Source: LMUY01 sp965199555 (GTDB taxonomy: Bacteria; Pseudomonadota; Alphaproteobacteria; Acetobacterales; Acetobacteraceae). Taken from it: a stretch of DNA of 64,000 nt. Of the stretch, positions 17,127 through 26,040 are shown piece by piece. The first letter of the stretch is position 1. The number at the start of each line of letters is the position of its first letter. A program made the translations under genes and the position numbers. Location of the stretch: positions 124,001-188,000 of the forward strand of contig CBDASJ010000016.1 of the NCBI GenBank assembly GCA_965199555.1, read 5' to 3'. The notes beneath the pieces were generated by a model, which saw nothing but the letters and a program-made list of their open reading frames with translations, made no database searches and was not told the DNA's origin.

Positions 17127-17569
17127 TGCTTGCGGCACTCCACCGGCACGGCACCGCTTCCGCGCTCGTGCTGGCGCGGGGGCCCGGCTGCTGTTTACCG
17201 TCTTCTGCAAACGCTGCTCGAGGCCGGTTATGTCGGGCGTGGCGCGGCCGACGACCGCTTCCACCTCTGCCTCAAGGTCCGCAGCCTTCGGGCGGGTTCG
17301 AAAACGAGCAGTGGATCACGGCCGTGGCCAGCCCGGCCCTGGCCGAGCTGACCCGGCGGGTGTCGTGGCCGTGCGACGTCACCAGCCTGAGCGGGCTGCG
17401 CATGATGATCCGGGACACCACGCACCCGATCGCGCCATTCTCGATCGACCGGAACATGGCCGGGCAGGACCTGCCACTGCTCGCCAGTTCAGCGGGTTTG
17501 GCCTATGTCGCCTTCGTCCCCGCAATACTTCGGCCTGGATCGAGTTGCCACTGCGGATGTTACCGTTAG
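17120..17569 (+). pseudogene. mhpR: Remnant of MhpR-type IclR regulator, frameshifted
   Basis: Homology to IclR regulators moves between two frames. MLAALHRHGTASALVLAR is in one frame. AVYRLLQTLLEAGYVGRG and DDRFHLCLKVRSL are in another. GGFENEQWITAVASPALAEL and DTTHPIAPFSIDRNMAGQDL return to the first. The order and wording match MhpR, the activator of the 3-hydroxyphenylpropionate operon. At least two frameshifts and a truncated C-terminus show it is a pseudogene. The partner mhpA remnant lies just to its left on the opposite strand, but it is a central piece, so DNA between them has been lost. Confidence 0.78.
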
Positions 17570-19650
17570 CCGACTACAACCCGTGCGTCCACGCAGACGA
17601 GTCCGTTACAAGTAGCAATAACCGGGTTGAGATCGACTTCAAGGATGCCCGGCTCGTCCGCCATCAGCTGGGCAACAGCGATAAGCAGACGCGCGAGCGC
17701 AGGATTGTCGACCGGTGACTGGCCACGATGGCCGGCCAACAATCCCGGCTGCCGCAGCGAAGCCGGCATAGCGAGCGCCTCGACAAGTTCGAGCGGCGCC
17801 AAGCGAAACACCACCTCACCCAGCACCTCCACCAGGACCCCGCCGAGCCCGAGCATGACGACCGGGCCGAAGGCGACGTCGCGAAAGCCGCCTACCACCA
17901 ACTCGGTGCCCGGCGCAGCCATCGGTGTCACCAGCACGCTCGCGGCAGGGTCACCTGCCTCGCGCCCAACGGCAAGAAGCCGCGCAAAACCGGCAGCGGC
18001 CTGATCTGGCGTCACGTTCAGCAGCACGCCCCCCACGTCGCTCTTGTGCAGGACCATGGCCGAAACGATCTTCAGCGCCACCATACCGCCGAAGCATACT
18101 GCGGCAGCGGTGCAATCCGCCGCGGTCCCGACGGTCTGTGCTGGTGGCATGGCGATGCCGCGGGCAGCGAGCAACGCCCGTGCGTCCGGTTCCAGCATAG
18201 GCCCGCTCGGCAGCACCAGCCGCGGTTCGACCGCGGTCTCGGCGGCATGGACGGGACGCGAGCGGAGCTCCGCCCAGCGGTGCAGCCCTGCCAGCACGGT
18301 GGCCGCATCATCCAGTCGGCGCAGCACCGGCACGCCGCCCGCGCGCAAGGTTCGCACAGCCGGCTCCGGATCGTCGGCGTAGACGGAATGCACCACCACC
18401 GGTTTGCCGGCCGCTGCCGCGAGTTCGCCCAACCGGGAGGCGGCGGCGCATTCGGCCGCCGCCACGGTATTGCCCGCCAATCGATGATAGCCGCCGAAAT
18501 GCCCCGCCAGGAGGACCCCGCCGATCTCCGGATCGGCGAGGCAGCGCTCGATCGTGCTGACGGCCACAGCTGGCTGTTCCTCGACGAACCCGGCATAGTC
18601 GAGCGGATTGGTGACCGGGCAGCGCGCCGGCAGCAAGGCGGCGAGGCCCGCTTGCAGGGCCGGCCCGAACACCGGCACGCGCAGACCGGCACGCCCTAGC
18701 GCGTCGCAGCCCAGCGTGGCGTGGCCACCGCCATCCGCGGCGACGGCGATGGCCGCCTTCCGCAGCGGCGGCGCGTGGGTCAACGCCTCAGCCAGCGCCC
18801 AGGCCTCATCCAGCGAGCGCGCCTGCAGGATACCGGCTTGTTGGAACGCGCCGGCCGCGACCCGCGCCTCGCCTGCCAGTGCCCCGGTGTGCGAGGCCAC
18901 GGCCCGCTGACCTGCTTCGGTGTCACCTGGCTTCAGCACGATGACAGGCTTGTTGGGCGGGCGCCGCCGCACCGTATCGCAGAAGGCGCGGGCCTCCCCG
19001 GGGCGCCATCCCTCCAGATACACGAGGACCGCTTCCGTCGCCGGGTCGTCGAGCATGAAGTCGAGCAATTCCGGCGCACGCAGATCCACGCCGTTGCCGA
19101 TGCTCACCGCGCTGCTAAAGCCGATCCCCGACCTGCGTGCCCGGTGCGCGGCGTCCAGCAGCACGTTGCCGCTTTGCGTAATCAACCCGATTGGGCCAGA
19201 AACCAAATCCATTCCGGTGACGTTCACCCGGCCCTCGGCCGAAAACAGCCCGGCGCAGTTTGGCCCTACCAGCCGCGCCCCTGCCGCGTTCAACGTCTCA
19301 GCGAAGCCCGTCTCGAGCCTCAGCCCTTCGGCGGATTGCTCACCGAAGCCGCCGGTGATCACCACCACGCCGCCGACGCCCCGGCCGGCGCAGGCCGCGA
19401 CCACCGCATCGACGCCGGCCGAGGCAATGGCCACCACCACCAGGTCCGGCACGGTCGGCAACGTGGCGATATCGGGATATGCGGCCAATCCCGCGACGGT
19501 CGGCCGCGGCGAGACAGGGTACAAGGCGCCCTCGAACCCGGAGGCGATCAATGAAAGGAACCGCCGGCCACCGACCTTGACCGCGGACTCGGATGCGCCG
19601 ACGAACGCGATGCTGCGCGGCCGCAACAATCGCTCGATGGAGCGGCTCAC
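17566..19650 (-). CDS. Acyl-CoA synthetase, ADP-forming (acetate-CoA ligase/succinyl-CoA synthetase-like)
   Basis: A 694-residue protein from GTG 19650, whose GTGA overlaps the upstream ATPase stop. Domains in order: CoA-binding (RPRSIAFVGASESAVKVGGR, residues ~9-28), succinyl-CoA-ligase-like (SHTGALAGEARVAAG with the phosphorylatable His), and an ATP-grasp domain (residues ~480-694, VALKIVSAMVLHKSDVGGVL). The family activates short or aryl carboxylates to CoA thioesters with ATP giving ADP. It sits downstream of a polyamine-type transporter ATPase and may activate the imported compound or a breakdown product. Confidence 0.92.
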   Translation of the reverse strand: MSRSIERLLRPRSIAFVGASESAVKVGGRRFLSLIASGFEGALYPVSPRPTVAGLAAYPDIATLPTVPDLVVVAIASAGVDAVVAACAGRGVGGVVVITGGFGEQSAEGLRLETGFAETLNAAGARLVGPNCAGLFSAEGRVNVTGMDLVSGPIGLITQSGNVLLDAAHRARRSGIGFSSAVSIGNGVDLRAPELLDFMLDDPATEAVLVYLEGWRPGEARAFCDTVRRRPPNKPVIVLKPGDTEAGQRAVASHTGALAGEARVAAGAFQQAGILQARSLDEAWALAEALTHAPPLRKAAIAVAADGGGHATLGCDALGRAGLRVPVFGPALQAGLAALLPARCPVTNPLDYAGFVEEQPAVAVSTIERCLADPEIGGVLLAGHFGGYHRLAGNTVAAAECAAASRLGELAAAAGKPVVVHSVYADDPEPAVRTLRAGGVPVLRRLDDAATVLAGLHRWAELRSRPVHAAETAVEPRLVLPSGPMLEPDARALLAARGIAMPPAQTVGTAADCTAAAVCFGGMVALKIVSAMVLHKSDVGGVLLNVTPDQAAAGFARLLAVGREAGDPAASVLVTPMAAPGTELVVGGFRDVAFGPVVMLGLGGVLVEVLGEVVFRLAPLELVEALAMPASLRQPGLLAGHRGQSPVDNPALARLLIAVAQLMADEPGILEVDLNPVIATCNGLVCVDARVVVG

Positions 19651-20744
19651 GCGGGAAGGATGGAGGCTTGGGCCAGATCGAGCCGTAGCCGTACGACGGA
19701 GCCCGCCGGGTGCGCAGCAACGACCTCCCCACCGGGAACGGACAGCATGACCGGCGGCAAGCCCGGAACTGCGACCACGACGTGGGTGAAGCTGCCCCCA
19801 TAGCTGTGCGCGGTCACCGTCCCCTCGAGCATGTTGGGCCCGCCATACCCGTTCGCGATGTCGATGCCTTCGGGCCGCACGAAAAGATCCACCTTGGCCC
19901 CATCGGCAAAGCCACCCTGCGGCGCACACAGCCGCACGCCACCATCGATCTCGACCATCATTTCCCCCGGCATCCCGCCCGCGGTCACGGTGCCAGCGAA
20001 GCGATTGATATCGCCGACGAACGAGGCCACATAGGCGGAGCAAGGGGTGCAGTAGATTTCGCGCGCCGTGCCGATCTGTTCGATGCGACCGGCCTTCAGA
20101 ACCGCGATACGGTCCGACAGGCTGAGCGCCTCGTTCTGGTCATGAGTGACGAAGATCGCGGCGACGCCGGTTTGCCGCTGGATACGTTTGATCTCAATCT
20201 GCATCTGGGTCCGCAGGTTCTTGTCGAGCGCCGAAAGCGGCTCGTCCAGCAGCAGCAGCTTCGGTTCGAACACCAGGGCACGGGCCAATGCCACACGTTG
20301 CTGCTGGCCGCCCGACAATTCCGTGGGGCGCCTATGTCCAAAGCCGGCCAACCCGACCATCTCGAGCGCTGCGTCGACACGCGCGGGTATTTCCCGGCGC
20401 GGATGCCTCCGCTCCTCCAAACCGAAGGCGACGTTGCCGGCAACCGTCATGTGCGGGAACAACGCGTAGTTCTGAAACACCACACCGACACTACGCAGGT
20501 ACGAGGCAGTGCGCGTCACGTCCTTGCCATGCAACAGGATGCGACCGGCACTCGGCGGGAAGAACCCTGCAACCATGTTGAGCAGGCTGGTCTTGCCGCA
20601 GCCGCTCGGCCCCAGCAACGTGACGAACTCGCGTGGCTCGACGCGTAGGCTGATCCCGTCCACTGCGCGCGCACTGCCGTAGGATTTAGCGACGCCCTGC
20701 AGTTCCAGCGCGGCAACGCCGTCCGTCGCCGGAGCCTCAGCCAG
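19647..20744 (-). CDS. ABC transporter ATP-binding protein, spermidine/putrescine (PotA) type; start uncertain
   Basis: About 365 residues: Walker A GPSGCGKTS, signature LSGGQQQRV, Walker B LLLDEPLSALD, then a TOBE-like C-terminus (RPEGIDIANGYGG). The start is unusual. An ATG at 20772 with a good Shine-Dalgarno (AGGCGGGAAC) is one frame off and meets a stop after 11 codons. No ATG, GTG or TTG is in frame between the first conserved strand and the promoter; the CTG at 20744 is used here. Either one base is inserted near 20755-20770 or a non-standard start is used. It partners the two permeases read divergently from the same region. Confidence 0.85.
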   Translation of the reverse strand: MAEAPATDGVAALELQGVAKSYGSARAVDGISLRVEPREFVTLLGPSGCGKTSLLNMVAGFFPPSAGRILLHGKDVTRTASYLRSVGVVFQNYALFPHMTVAGNVAFGLEERRHPRREIPARVDAALEMVGLAGFGHRRPTELSGGQQQRVALARALVFEPKLLLLDEPLSALDKNLRTQMQIEIKRIQRQTGVAAIFVTHDQNEALSLSDRIAVLKAGRIEQIGTAREIYCTPCSAYVASFVGDINRFAGTVTAGGMPGEMMVEIDGGVRLCAPQGGFADGAKVDLFVRPEGIDIANGYGGPNMLEGTVTAHSYGGSFTHVVVAVPGLPPVMLSVPGGEVVAAHPAGSVVRLRLDLAQASILPA

Positions 20745-20790
20745 GGAACGATCCGAGAAGAATGATCGACATGTTCCCGCCTTTCGGACA

Positions 20791-20800
20791 CTGTATACTG
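20791..20800. promoter_or_regulatory. GTATAC motif in divergent promoter region
   Basis: CTGTATACTG, core GTATAC at 20793-20798, lies between the divergent PotA-type ATPase and permease genes. The same core recurs at 24059, 30148 and 43758, each time in a promoter region. It could be an operator for the GntR-FCD regulator encoded at 34676, or the TATACT could be a -10 element for the rightward gene. Confidence 0.35.
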
Positions 20801-20891
20801 TTGTTGATGCTAGGGTAGGATTTTGGGCGATGTCAAACCGCGGTCGCCCCTTCAGGCGAAGCTCACCGGCAGTGCAGGGCGCAATCCGGCC

Positions 20892-22118
20892 ATGAGGGCA
20901 CAAGCTGTCGTAACACGAGGGGCCGTAGCAGACCGGCGTCGTTGGGTATGGCCTAGCTGGGGCCGTGGCCTCCTGCTGGTGGCGCCCGCGACACTCACGT
21001 TGACAGCTTGCCTGTTGGTTCCCATCGCGCAGTTCCTGTTCCAGTCGGTCGCCAATCCTGAAATCCCGGACACGCTGCCGCACGTGGTCACGGCGTTGCA
21101 GCGATGGGATGGCAGCGGCGTACCGCCGGAGGAGGCGTATGCCGCCATGGATGCCGACCTTCGGCAGGCGATCTCTGCCGAAACGCTCGGCATACTCGCG
21201 CGGCGGCTGAACTTCGTCGCGGCCGGGTATCGCACGCTGATAACGAAGACGGCGAACCTGCTTCCGGAACAGCCGGCCGCCGATGCAAAGGCGGAGCTGA
21301 CGGCCATCGACCGACGCTGGGCTGGACACGACATCTGGTCGGTCCTGAAAAGCCAGTCGGGCCCCTACACCGACTTCTACGTGCTGGCCGCGCTGGATTT
21401 GCGGCGAGGTGCGGACGGCGGCATCGAGCGGGTTTCGGCCGGCGAACGGCTGTTCCTCACGTTATTCGGACGCACGCTGAGCATCAGCGCCGCCGTGACT
21501 GCGCTGTGCCTGCTGCTCGGCTACCCGGCAGCCCACTTGCTTGCCACTGCCCATCCCAGGCGGCGTCCGTTCCTGCTAGTACTCGTTCTGCTACCGTTCT
21601 GGACGCCGATCCTGGTGCGCACCACGGCCTGGATCGTGCTTTTGCAGAACGAGGGCCTGGTCAACCACGCGCTACGCGCCTTCGGGCTGATCGCGGCACC
21701 GCTACCGCTCTACGGCAATCGCTTTTCCGTCATGGTGGCGATGACCCAGGTGCTGCTGCCCTACATGATCTTGCCCCTATACGGCGCGATGCAGAAGGTG
21801 CCGCCGGAGCTGATACGCGCGGCTAGCAGCCTAGGCGCCAACCCGTGGCGCGGCTTCCGCCGGGTCTACCTGCCGCAAACCATGCCTGGGGTGGTGGCGG
21901 GCTCGCTGATCGTCTTCATCCTGGCTCTCGGCTACTACGTCACCCCGCTGCTGGTGGGCGGGCCGGGCGACCAGATGATCAGCTACTTCATCGCATCCTA
22001 CATCAATCTGTCGCTGAACTGGGGCTTGGCCTCCGCGCTTGGCGGGCTGCTGCTGGTACTTGCCGGCGTGGTTTACGCAGCGGTCAACCGCCTGGGCGGC
22101 GGGCGCTCTCCAGCATGA
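20892..22118 (+). CDS. ABC transporter permease, spermidine/putrescine (PotB) type
   Basis: A 408-residue membrane protein from ATG 20892; TTG 20823 behind TAGGA is an alternative that adds 23 residues. A first membrane segment (LLLVAPATLTLTACLLVPIAQF) is followed by an extracytoplasmic stretch of about 120 residues, and then by five hydrophobic segments. The EAA loop is near the C-terminus (RAASSLGANPWRGFRRVYLP). The long loop after the first segment is seen in a subset of PotB-like proteins. It overlaps the next permease by ATGA. Confidence 0.92.
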   Translation: MRAQAVVTRGAVADRRRWVWPSWGRGLLLVAPATLTLTACLLVPIAQFLFQSVANPEIPDTLPHVVTALQRWDGSGVPPEEAYAAMDADLRQAISAETLGILARRLNFVAAGYRTLITKTANLLPEQPAADAKAELTAIDRRWAGHDIWSVLKSQSGPYTDFYVLAALDLRRGADGGIERVSAGERLFLTLFGRTLSISAAVTALCLLLGYPAAHLLATAHPRRRPFLLVLVLLPFWTPILVRTTAWIVLLQNEGLVNHALRAFGLIAAPLPLYGNRFSVMVAMTQVLLPYMILPLYGAMQKVPPELIRAASSLGANPWRGFRRVYLPQTMPGVVAGSLIVFILALGYYVTPLLVGGPGDQMISYFIASYINLSLNWGLASALGGLLLVLAGVVYAAVNRLGGGRSPA

Positions 22119-22927
22119 CCCCCGGTGAGGTGTTCTACCGCTGTCTCGCTTGGCTGGGCCGAGGTGCGGGTGTGCTGACGCTGCTGTTCATGGTCGTGCC
22201 GATCCTGGTCATCTTGCCACTCTCCTTCACGTCGGGCGTTGAATTGGTCTACCCCGTACCGGGCTACTCGCTGCGCTGGTATGACGACTTCTTCAGCCGG
22301 CCAGAGTGGCTCAACTCGGTTCGCGTAAGTTTTCTGGTCGGCACCGGCGCCGCGGCCCTGGCGACGATCCTCGGCACGGTGGCGGCGCTCGGCCTGCCCG
22401 TTTTGCCCCCACGGCTGCGCGCACTGGTGTCGGCACTGCTGATCCTGCCCATGGCCATTCCGACGGTGATCTGCGCCGTGGCTTTCTTCTTCTTCTATGC
22501 TCGCTTGAACCTGGCCGGCACCTACCCTGGCCTCGTGCTGGCGCACGCGACGCTCGGCCTGCCCTTCGTGGTCATCAACGTGCGGGCGGCGCTGAGCGGA
22601 TTGAATGAGAACATGATGCGGGCGGCGCAGAGCCTGGGCGCCCCGCCTTGGCGGGCGTTCCGCCGCGTCTTGCTGCCACTGATCGGGCCCGGCATCGCCT
22701 CGGGCGCGCTGTTCGCCTTCGCCACCTCGTTGGATGACGTCGTGGTCGCCATGTTCGTCGGCGGCCCGGCCCAACTCACCCTGCCACGCCAGATGTTCAA
22801 CGGATTGCGCGAGAATATAAGCCCCACCATCCTGGCCGCGGCGACAATGCTGACCGCCGTGTCCACGATCATGATGATCGTGACCAACCGTTTGGCATCC
22901 CGCGCCGGCCGCCTGAAGCAGGATTGA
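22115..22927 (+). CDS. ABC transporter permease, spermidine/putrescine (PotC) type
   Basis: A 270-residue membrane protein (MTPGEVFYRCLAWLGRG) whose ATG overlaps the stop of the first permease. There are six hydrophobic segments. The EAA loop is RAAQSLGAPPWRAFRRVLLPL near residue 170, and the motif SLDDVVVAMFVGG follows, as in PotC-like proteins. It forms the membrane pore with the 20892 gene; the ATPase is divergent at 19647 and the binding protein is at 24089. Confidence 0.95.
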   Translation: MTPGEVFYRCLAWLGRGAGVLTLLFMVVPILVILPLSFTSGVELVYPVPGYSLRWYDDFFSRPEWLNSVRVSFLVGTGAAALATILGTVAALGLPVLPPRLRALVSALLILPMAIPTVICAVAFFFFYARLNLAGTYPGLVLAHATLGLPFVVINVRAALSGLNENMMRAAQSLGAPPWRAFRRVLLPLIGPGIASGALFAFATSLDDVVVAMFVGGPAQLTLPRQMFNGLRENISPTILAAATMLTAVSTIMMIVTNRLASRAGRLKQD

Positions 22928-22930
22928 GCC

Positions 22931-24001
22931 TCAGAACAGGCGTTGCGCCGAGTCCGCGATCAGCCAACTGTCGCCGGCCCCGGCGTGTGGCCGGCGGGTG
23001 ACGCGAACGCGCGGGCCGAACACCTTGGCTGCCATGGGGACGAATTCGCCGAGCGCGGCATAAACCTCGCGGGCAACTGGCTGAGCGGCCAGGATAGGAC
23101 TGGACCGCAGGATGCCTAGGCCTTCCGCCTCCGGGGCTGCGACGAACGACTCATTGGCCAGCGTGGCCAAGCCCTGCAGCAGGTCGACCAGGTCAGCGGC
23201 GCCGTTGCCCGTGATGCCGAAGGCCGCCCGGAATTCGTGGGTAAATTGTATGGCGACCAGCCGTGTGGCTTGCGCGAGCAACGCGGCGGCGGCATGCACT
23301 CCGTAGGCGCTCAGCGTAGCGAGCACCGCATCCTCGACGTACCCCAGCGCAAAATTCCGCCGTGCCTTGACCAGGCGCTCTTCGGGCCAGTCCACTGGGT
23401 CGAGGCGCGGCGCGGCTTCGGCAACGAAATCGGGTGACGCGGTGACGGTTTCGAAGCGAAGGCACTCGTCGTCGTCAAGGTCGCGGTCATGCTCCTCGAA
23501 ATAGCCCTCGTCATAGGGCTCACCTTGCTGGAAGACCTTGGTGACGACGAAGCCCAGGCGGCGGCAACCGAGCGAGCGGCCGTTGAACGGATGCCAGCCC
23601 GCGAACATGGCGCGTTCGACAGAGGCGGGCACGGCGAACAGGCTCTGTCCAGGGAAGCTCCAGGCAGGTGGAAGGTAGCGGATCCAGACCTTTCGCGGCG
23701 TTTCCTCGACATACTCCATGGCGAGGCCGCCGATCGCATTGGAGAAGTAGTGGTAGCGGCCCGCGACCACCGCAGGTGGAAGGCTGCGGTCAATCCCAAG
23801 CTTGTCCACGCCTTGCAGGAAATGACTGCGCTGGTGCCGGCGCAGGATGGCGTATTTCAGGGCGGCCAGATCCCGCTCGCCCTTTTCCTGCAGGATGACG
23901 AGCTGGATGGCGCTCCAATGCAGGCCCCAGAACCGGGCGATGGTCTCGCATTGGCGCCGGAGAGGCCATTCGGCAACGGCGGCAGGGGATGTTGGATGCA
24001 T
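22931..24001 (-). CDS. Conserved-looking protein of unknown function
   Basis: A 356-residue protein read leftward from ATG 24001 (MHPTSPAAVAEWPLRRQCET), converging on the permease pair with 3 bases between. I do not recognise the family. There is no signal peptide or membrane segment. Aromatic- and charge-rich blocks look enzyme-like: GRYHYFSNAIGGLAMEYVEE near residue 76, and KVWIRYLPPAWSFPG and AGWHPFNGRSLG near 100-135. An acidic run, DEGYFEEHDRDLDDDECLRFE, follows near residue 160. It sits inside an ABC importer locus and shares its upstream region with the binding-protein gene, so a role in processing the imported compound is plausible (inference). Confidence 0.75.
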   Translation of the reverse strand: MHPTSPAAVAEWPLRRQCETIARFWGLHWSAIQLVILQEKGERDLAALKYAILRRHQRSHFLQGVDKLGIDRSLPPAVVAGRYHYFSNAIGGLAMEYVEETPRKVWIRYLPPAWSFPGQSLFAVPASVERAMFAGWHPFNGRSLGCRRLGFVVTKVFQQGEPYDEGYFEEHDRDLDDDECLRFETVTASPDFVAEAAPRLDPVDWPEERLVKARRNFALGYVEDAVLATLSAYGVHAAAALLAQATRLVAIQFTHEFRAAFGITGNGAADLVDLLQGLATLANESFVAAPEAEGLGILRSSPILAAQPVAREVYAALGEFVPMAAKVFGPRVRVTRRPHAGAGDSWLIADSAQRLF

Positions 24002-24058
24002 TCGGGAAACGTCCGTCTCAATTCCGCTGAGATTACTTTGCGTGGTATCTTGGATTCT

Positions 24059-24064
24059 GTATAC
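24059..24064. promoter_or_regulatory. GTATAC motif in divergent promoter region
   Basis: TCTGTATACTCT lies between the leftward unknown gene (start 24001) and the rightward binding-protein gene (start 24089). It shares its core with the sites at 20793, 30148 and 43758. TATACT may also serve as the -10 of the binding-protein gene. Confidence 0.35.
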
Positions 24065-24088
24065 TCTCAATGATGTTGGAGGTTTCGC

Positions 24089-25135
24089 ATGACGTTCACC
24101 CGCCTTGGCGCCGCTCTCCTTGCTACGACGGCCCTTGCCGCCGCCCCAGCCGGGGCACGCGACCTGACCTGGGTCTCGTTCGGAGGCGTGCTGCAGGACA
24201 GTATTCGCGAGAGTTTTGCCAAGCCGTTCGCAGCCGACACCCATACGCCACTCATCGAGGACACCTATTCCGGCGCCCTATCCGCCGTCGCGGCGCAAGT
24301 CATGGCCAAGAGCGTGACGTGGGACGTGGTCGACTTCGACTCCGACGTGATGCGAGCCGGCTGCGACCAGGGGTATCTGGAGCAGCTCGATTGGTCGAAA
24401 CTTCCCGCTAAAAGCGCGTTCATCCCGGCCGCCGTCGACACTCCCTGCGGTCTGGGCTTCCTGACTGGTGCGTTGGTGCTGGGCTTCGATGCCAGCAAGT
24501 TTCCGGGCGGTGGCCCGGCAAGCTGGGCCGATTTCTGGGACGTGAGCAAGTTTCCTGGCAAGCGCGGGATGCGCCAGGACGCGAACACCACCTTGGAGGT
24601 GGCACTCATGGCCGATGGGGTAGCCCCGGCCGACGTCTACAAGGTTCTGGGGACAGCGGCGGGCGTCGACCGGGCGTTCCACAAGCTGGATGCCCTGAAG
24701 CCTTACATCAGCTGGTGGACCGTGGGGGCACAATCCGTGCAGGCACTCGCCAGCGGCGAGGTGGCGATGACGGCGGCGTATAGCGGCCGGTTGATCTCGG
24801 CGAACGTGCGCGAAGGCAAGCACTACAACCTGATCTGGGATGCCGGATCAATCTATTTCCACGATTACTGGGGCATTCCGAAGGGTTCGCCTAACCGCGA
24901 CTCGGCGATCGCCTTCATCGCCAGTACCGCGCAAGTCCAGCGCCAACTTGCCTTCTCCACCGCGTCTGGCTACGGCCCGACACTGGTCGTGAAGGCGGAC
25001 CAGGCCGGCGCCAATCTGCAGAACAACATCCTCACGCCGGAGCGGCTTACCCACTCGGTCGCACGCGACGATGATTTTTGGAGCGAGCACCGGGACGACT
25101 TGACCAAGCGCTTCAATATCTGGGCGTCAAAGTAG
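24089..25135 (+). CDS. ABC transporter substrate-binding protein, spermidine/putrescine (PotD) type
   Basis: A 348-residue secreted protein starting MTFTRLGAALLATTALAAAP, with a signal peptide ending PAGARD and GGAGG before the ATG. PotD/PotF-like features are LTWVSFGGVLQDSIRESFAKPF at the start of the mature part, TWDVVDFDSD near residue 73, and SWADFWDVSKFPGKRGM near 145. It is the binding protein for the permeases at 20892 and 22115 and the ATPase at 19647. The real ligand could be a polyamine or another cationic or organic compound. Confidence 0.93.
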   Translation: MTFTRLGAALLATTALAAAPAGARDLTWVSFGGVLQDSIRESFAKPFAADTHTPLIEDTYSGALSAVAAQVMAKSVTWDVVDFDSDVMRAGCDQGYLEQLDWSKLPAKSAFIPAAVDTPCGLGFLTGALVLGFDASKFPGGGPASWADFWDVSKFPGKRGMRQDANTTLEVALMADGVAPADVYKVLGTAAGVDRAFHKLDALKPYISWWTVGAQSVQALASGEVAMTAAYSGRLISANVREGKHYNLIWDAGSIYFHDYWGIPKGSPNRDSAIAFIASTAQVQRQLAFSTASGYGPTLVVKADQAGANLQNNILTPERLTHSVARDDDFWSEHRDDLTKRFNIWASK

Positions 25136-25145
25136 GCGTCGTGAG

Positions 25146-25180
25146 AGCCGGCGCGGGCGATTTGCTTCCCCGCTCCGGCT
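25146..25180. terminator. Hairpin between convergent genes, probable bidirectional terminator
   Basis: AGCCGGcGCGGG (25146-25157) and CCCGCtCCGGCT (25169-25180) form a 12-base stem with one mismatch and an 11-base loop. It lies between the ends of the binding-protein gene and the convergent permease gene. No T run follows. Confidence 0.5.
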
Positions 25181-25225
25181 GCCATGTCCCCAGCCGTAAC
25201 CTTGCGGGCCGAACTCACGACACGT

Positions 25226-26038
25226 CTACCTGCCCTTAGACCCCTGCCCCTCCGCCTGAACGAAGGTCAGCAATCCTGCGACCCGCCCCACTACCAACAC
25301 CAGGACAACCGTCACTCCGATCAGCAGGGTTGAGATGGCGGCAACCACTGGATCGGCATTATCCTGTAGAGTGTTGAATATCCGGATCGGCAACGTGGTC
25401 GCGTCCGGTCCGACAAGGAACAAGGTGACGGTCGCTTCATCGAACGAGATGATGAAGCAGAACAGCAACGCGATGGCCAAGGCCGAGCGCATGGCGGGCA
25501 ACGTCACACGGCGGAATACGACAAGGGGCGTGGCACCGAGGTTCTGCGCCGCTTCCTCCTGCGAGCGATCCAGCATGGCGACACCCGCCACAAGCGGCCG
25601 ATAGGCGTATGGCAGCGTCACCAGCAGATGTGCCAACAGGATGCCGAAGAAGCTGCCGACAAGGCCAAGCCGGCCGGCCACGGACAACACCAGCATGCCC
25701 AACGCCGCCTGCGGCAGCACCAACGGCAACATGACACAGGCCTCCAGCATCGGCCGCAAGCGGGAGTACCAACGCTCTGCCGCCCAGGCGACGCCAAACG
25801 CCGCCACCACGCTGCCAATGGCCGCCACGATGGCCAGAACCGTGCTGGCTGCCAAGGCGCGCAACCAATCCGCGTCCCCCAGGAAGCGGACATACCAGCG
25901 CAACGACAAAGCGGCCGGTGGAAAGCTGATGAAGCCGCTTGCGGTGAAGGACGACACGATCACGATCACGATCGGCGCCGGCAAGAACAACAGCACCGCC
26001 GTCGCCACGGCGGAGGCAAATGGGCCCGGCCGCCGCAC
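25226..26038 (-). CDS. ABC transporter permease (PotC type), second polyamine-type system
   Basis: A 270-residue membrane protein; GTG 26038 is used, and TTG 26044, which overlaps the upstream stop, is an alternative. Hydrophobic segments begin at VATAVLLFLPAPIVIVIVSS. The EAA loop is EEAAQNLGATPLVVFRRVTLP near residue 165, and ISFDEATVTLFLVG follows in the PotC position. It is the last gene of the leftward ATPase-binding protein-permease-permease operon (29032-25226). A much longer open frame runs upstream but overlaps the other genes and is not coding. Confidence 0.92.
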   Translation of the reverse strand: MRRPGPFASAVATAVLLFLPAPIVIVIVSSFTASGFISFPPAALSLRWYVRFLGDADWLRALAASTVLAIVAAIGSVVAAFGVAWAAERWYSRLRPMLEACVMLPLVLPQAALGMLVLSVAGRLGLVGSFFGILLAHLLVTLPYAYRPLVAGVAMLDRSQEEAAQNLGATPLVVFRRVTLPAMRSALAIALLFCFIISFDEATVTLFLVGPDATTLPIRIFNTLQDNADPVVAAISTLLIGVTVVLVLVVGRVAGLLTFVQAEGQGSKGR

Positions 26039-26040
26039 GG

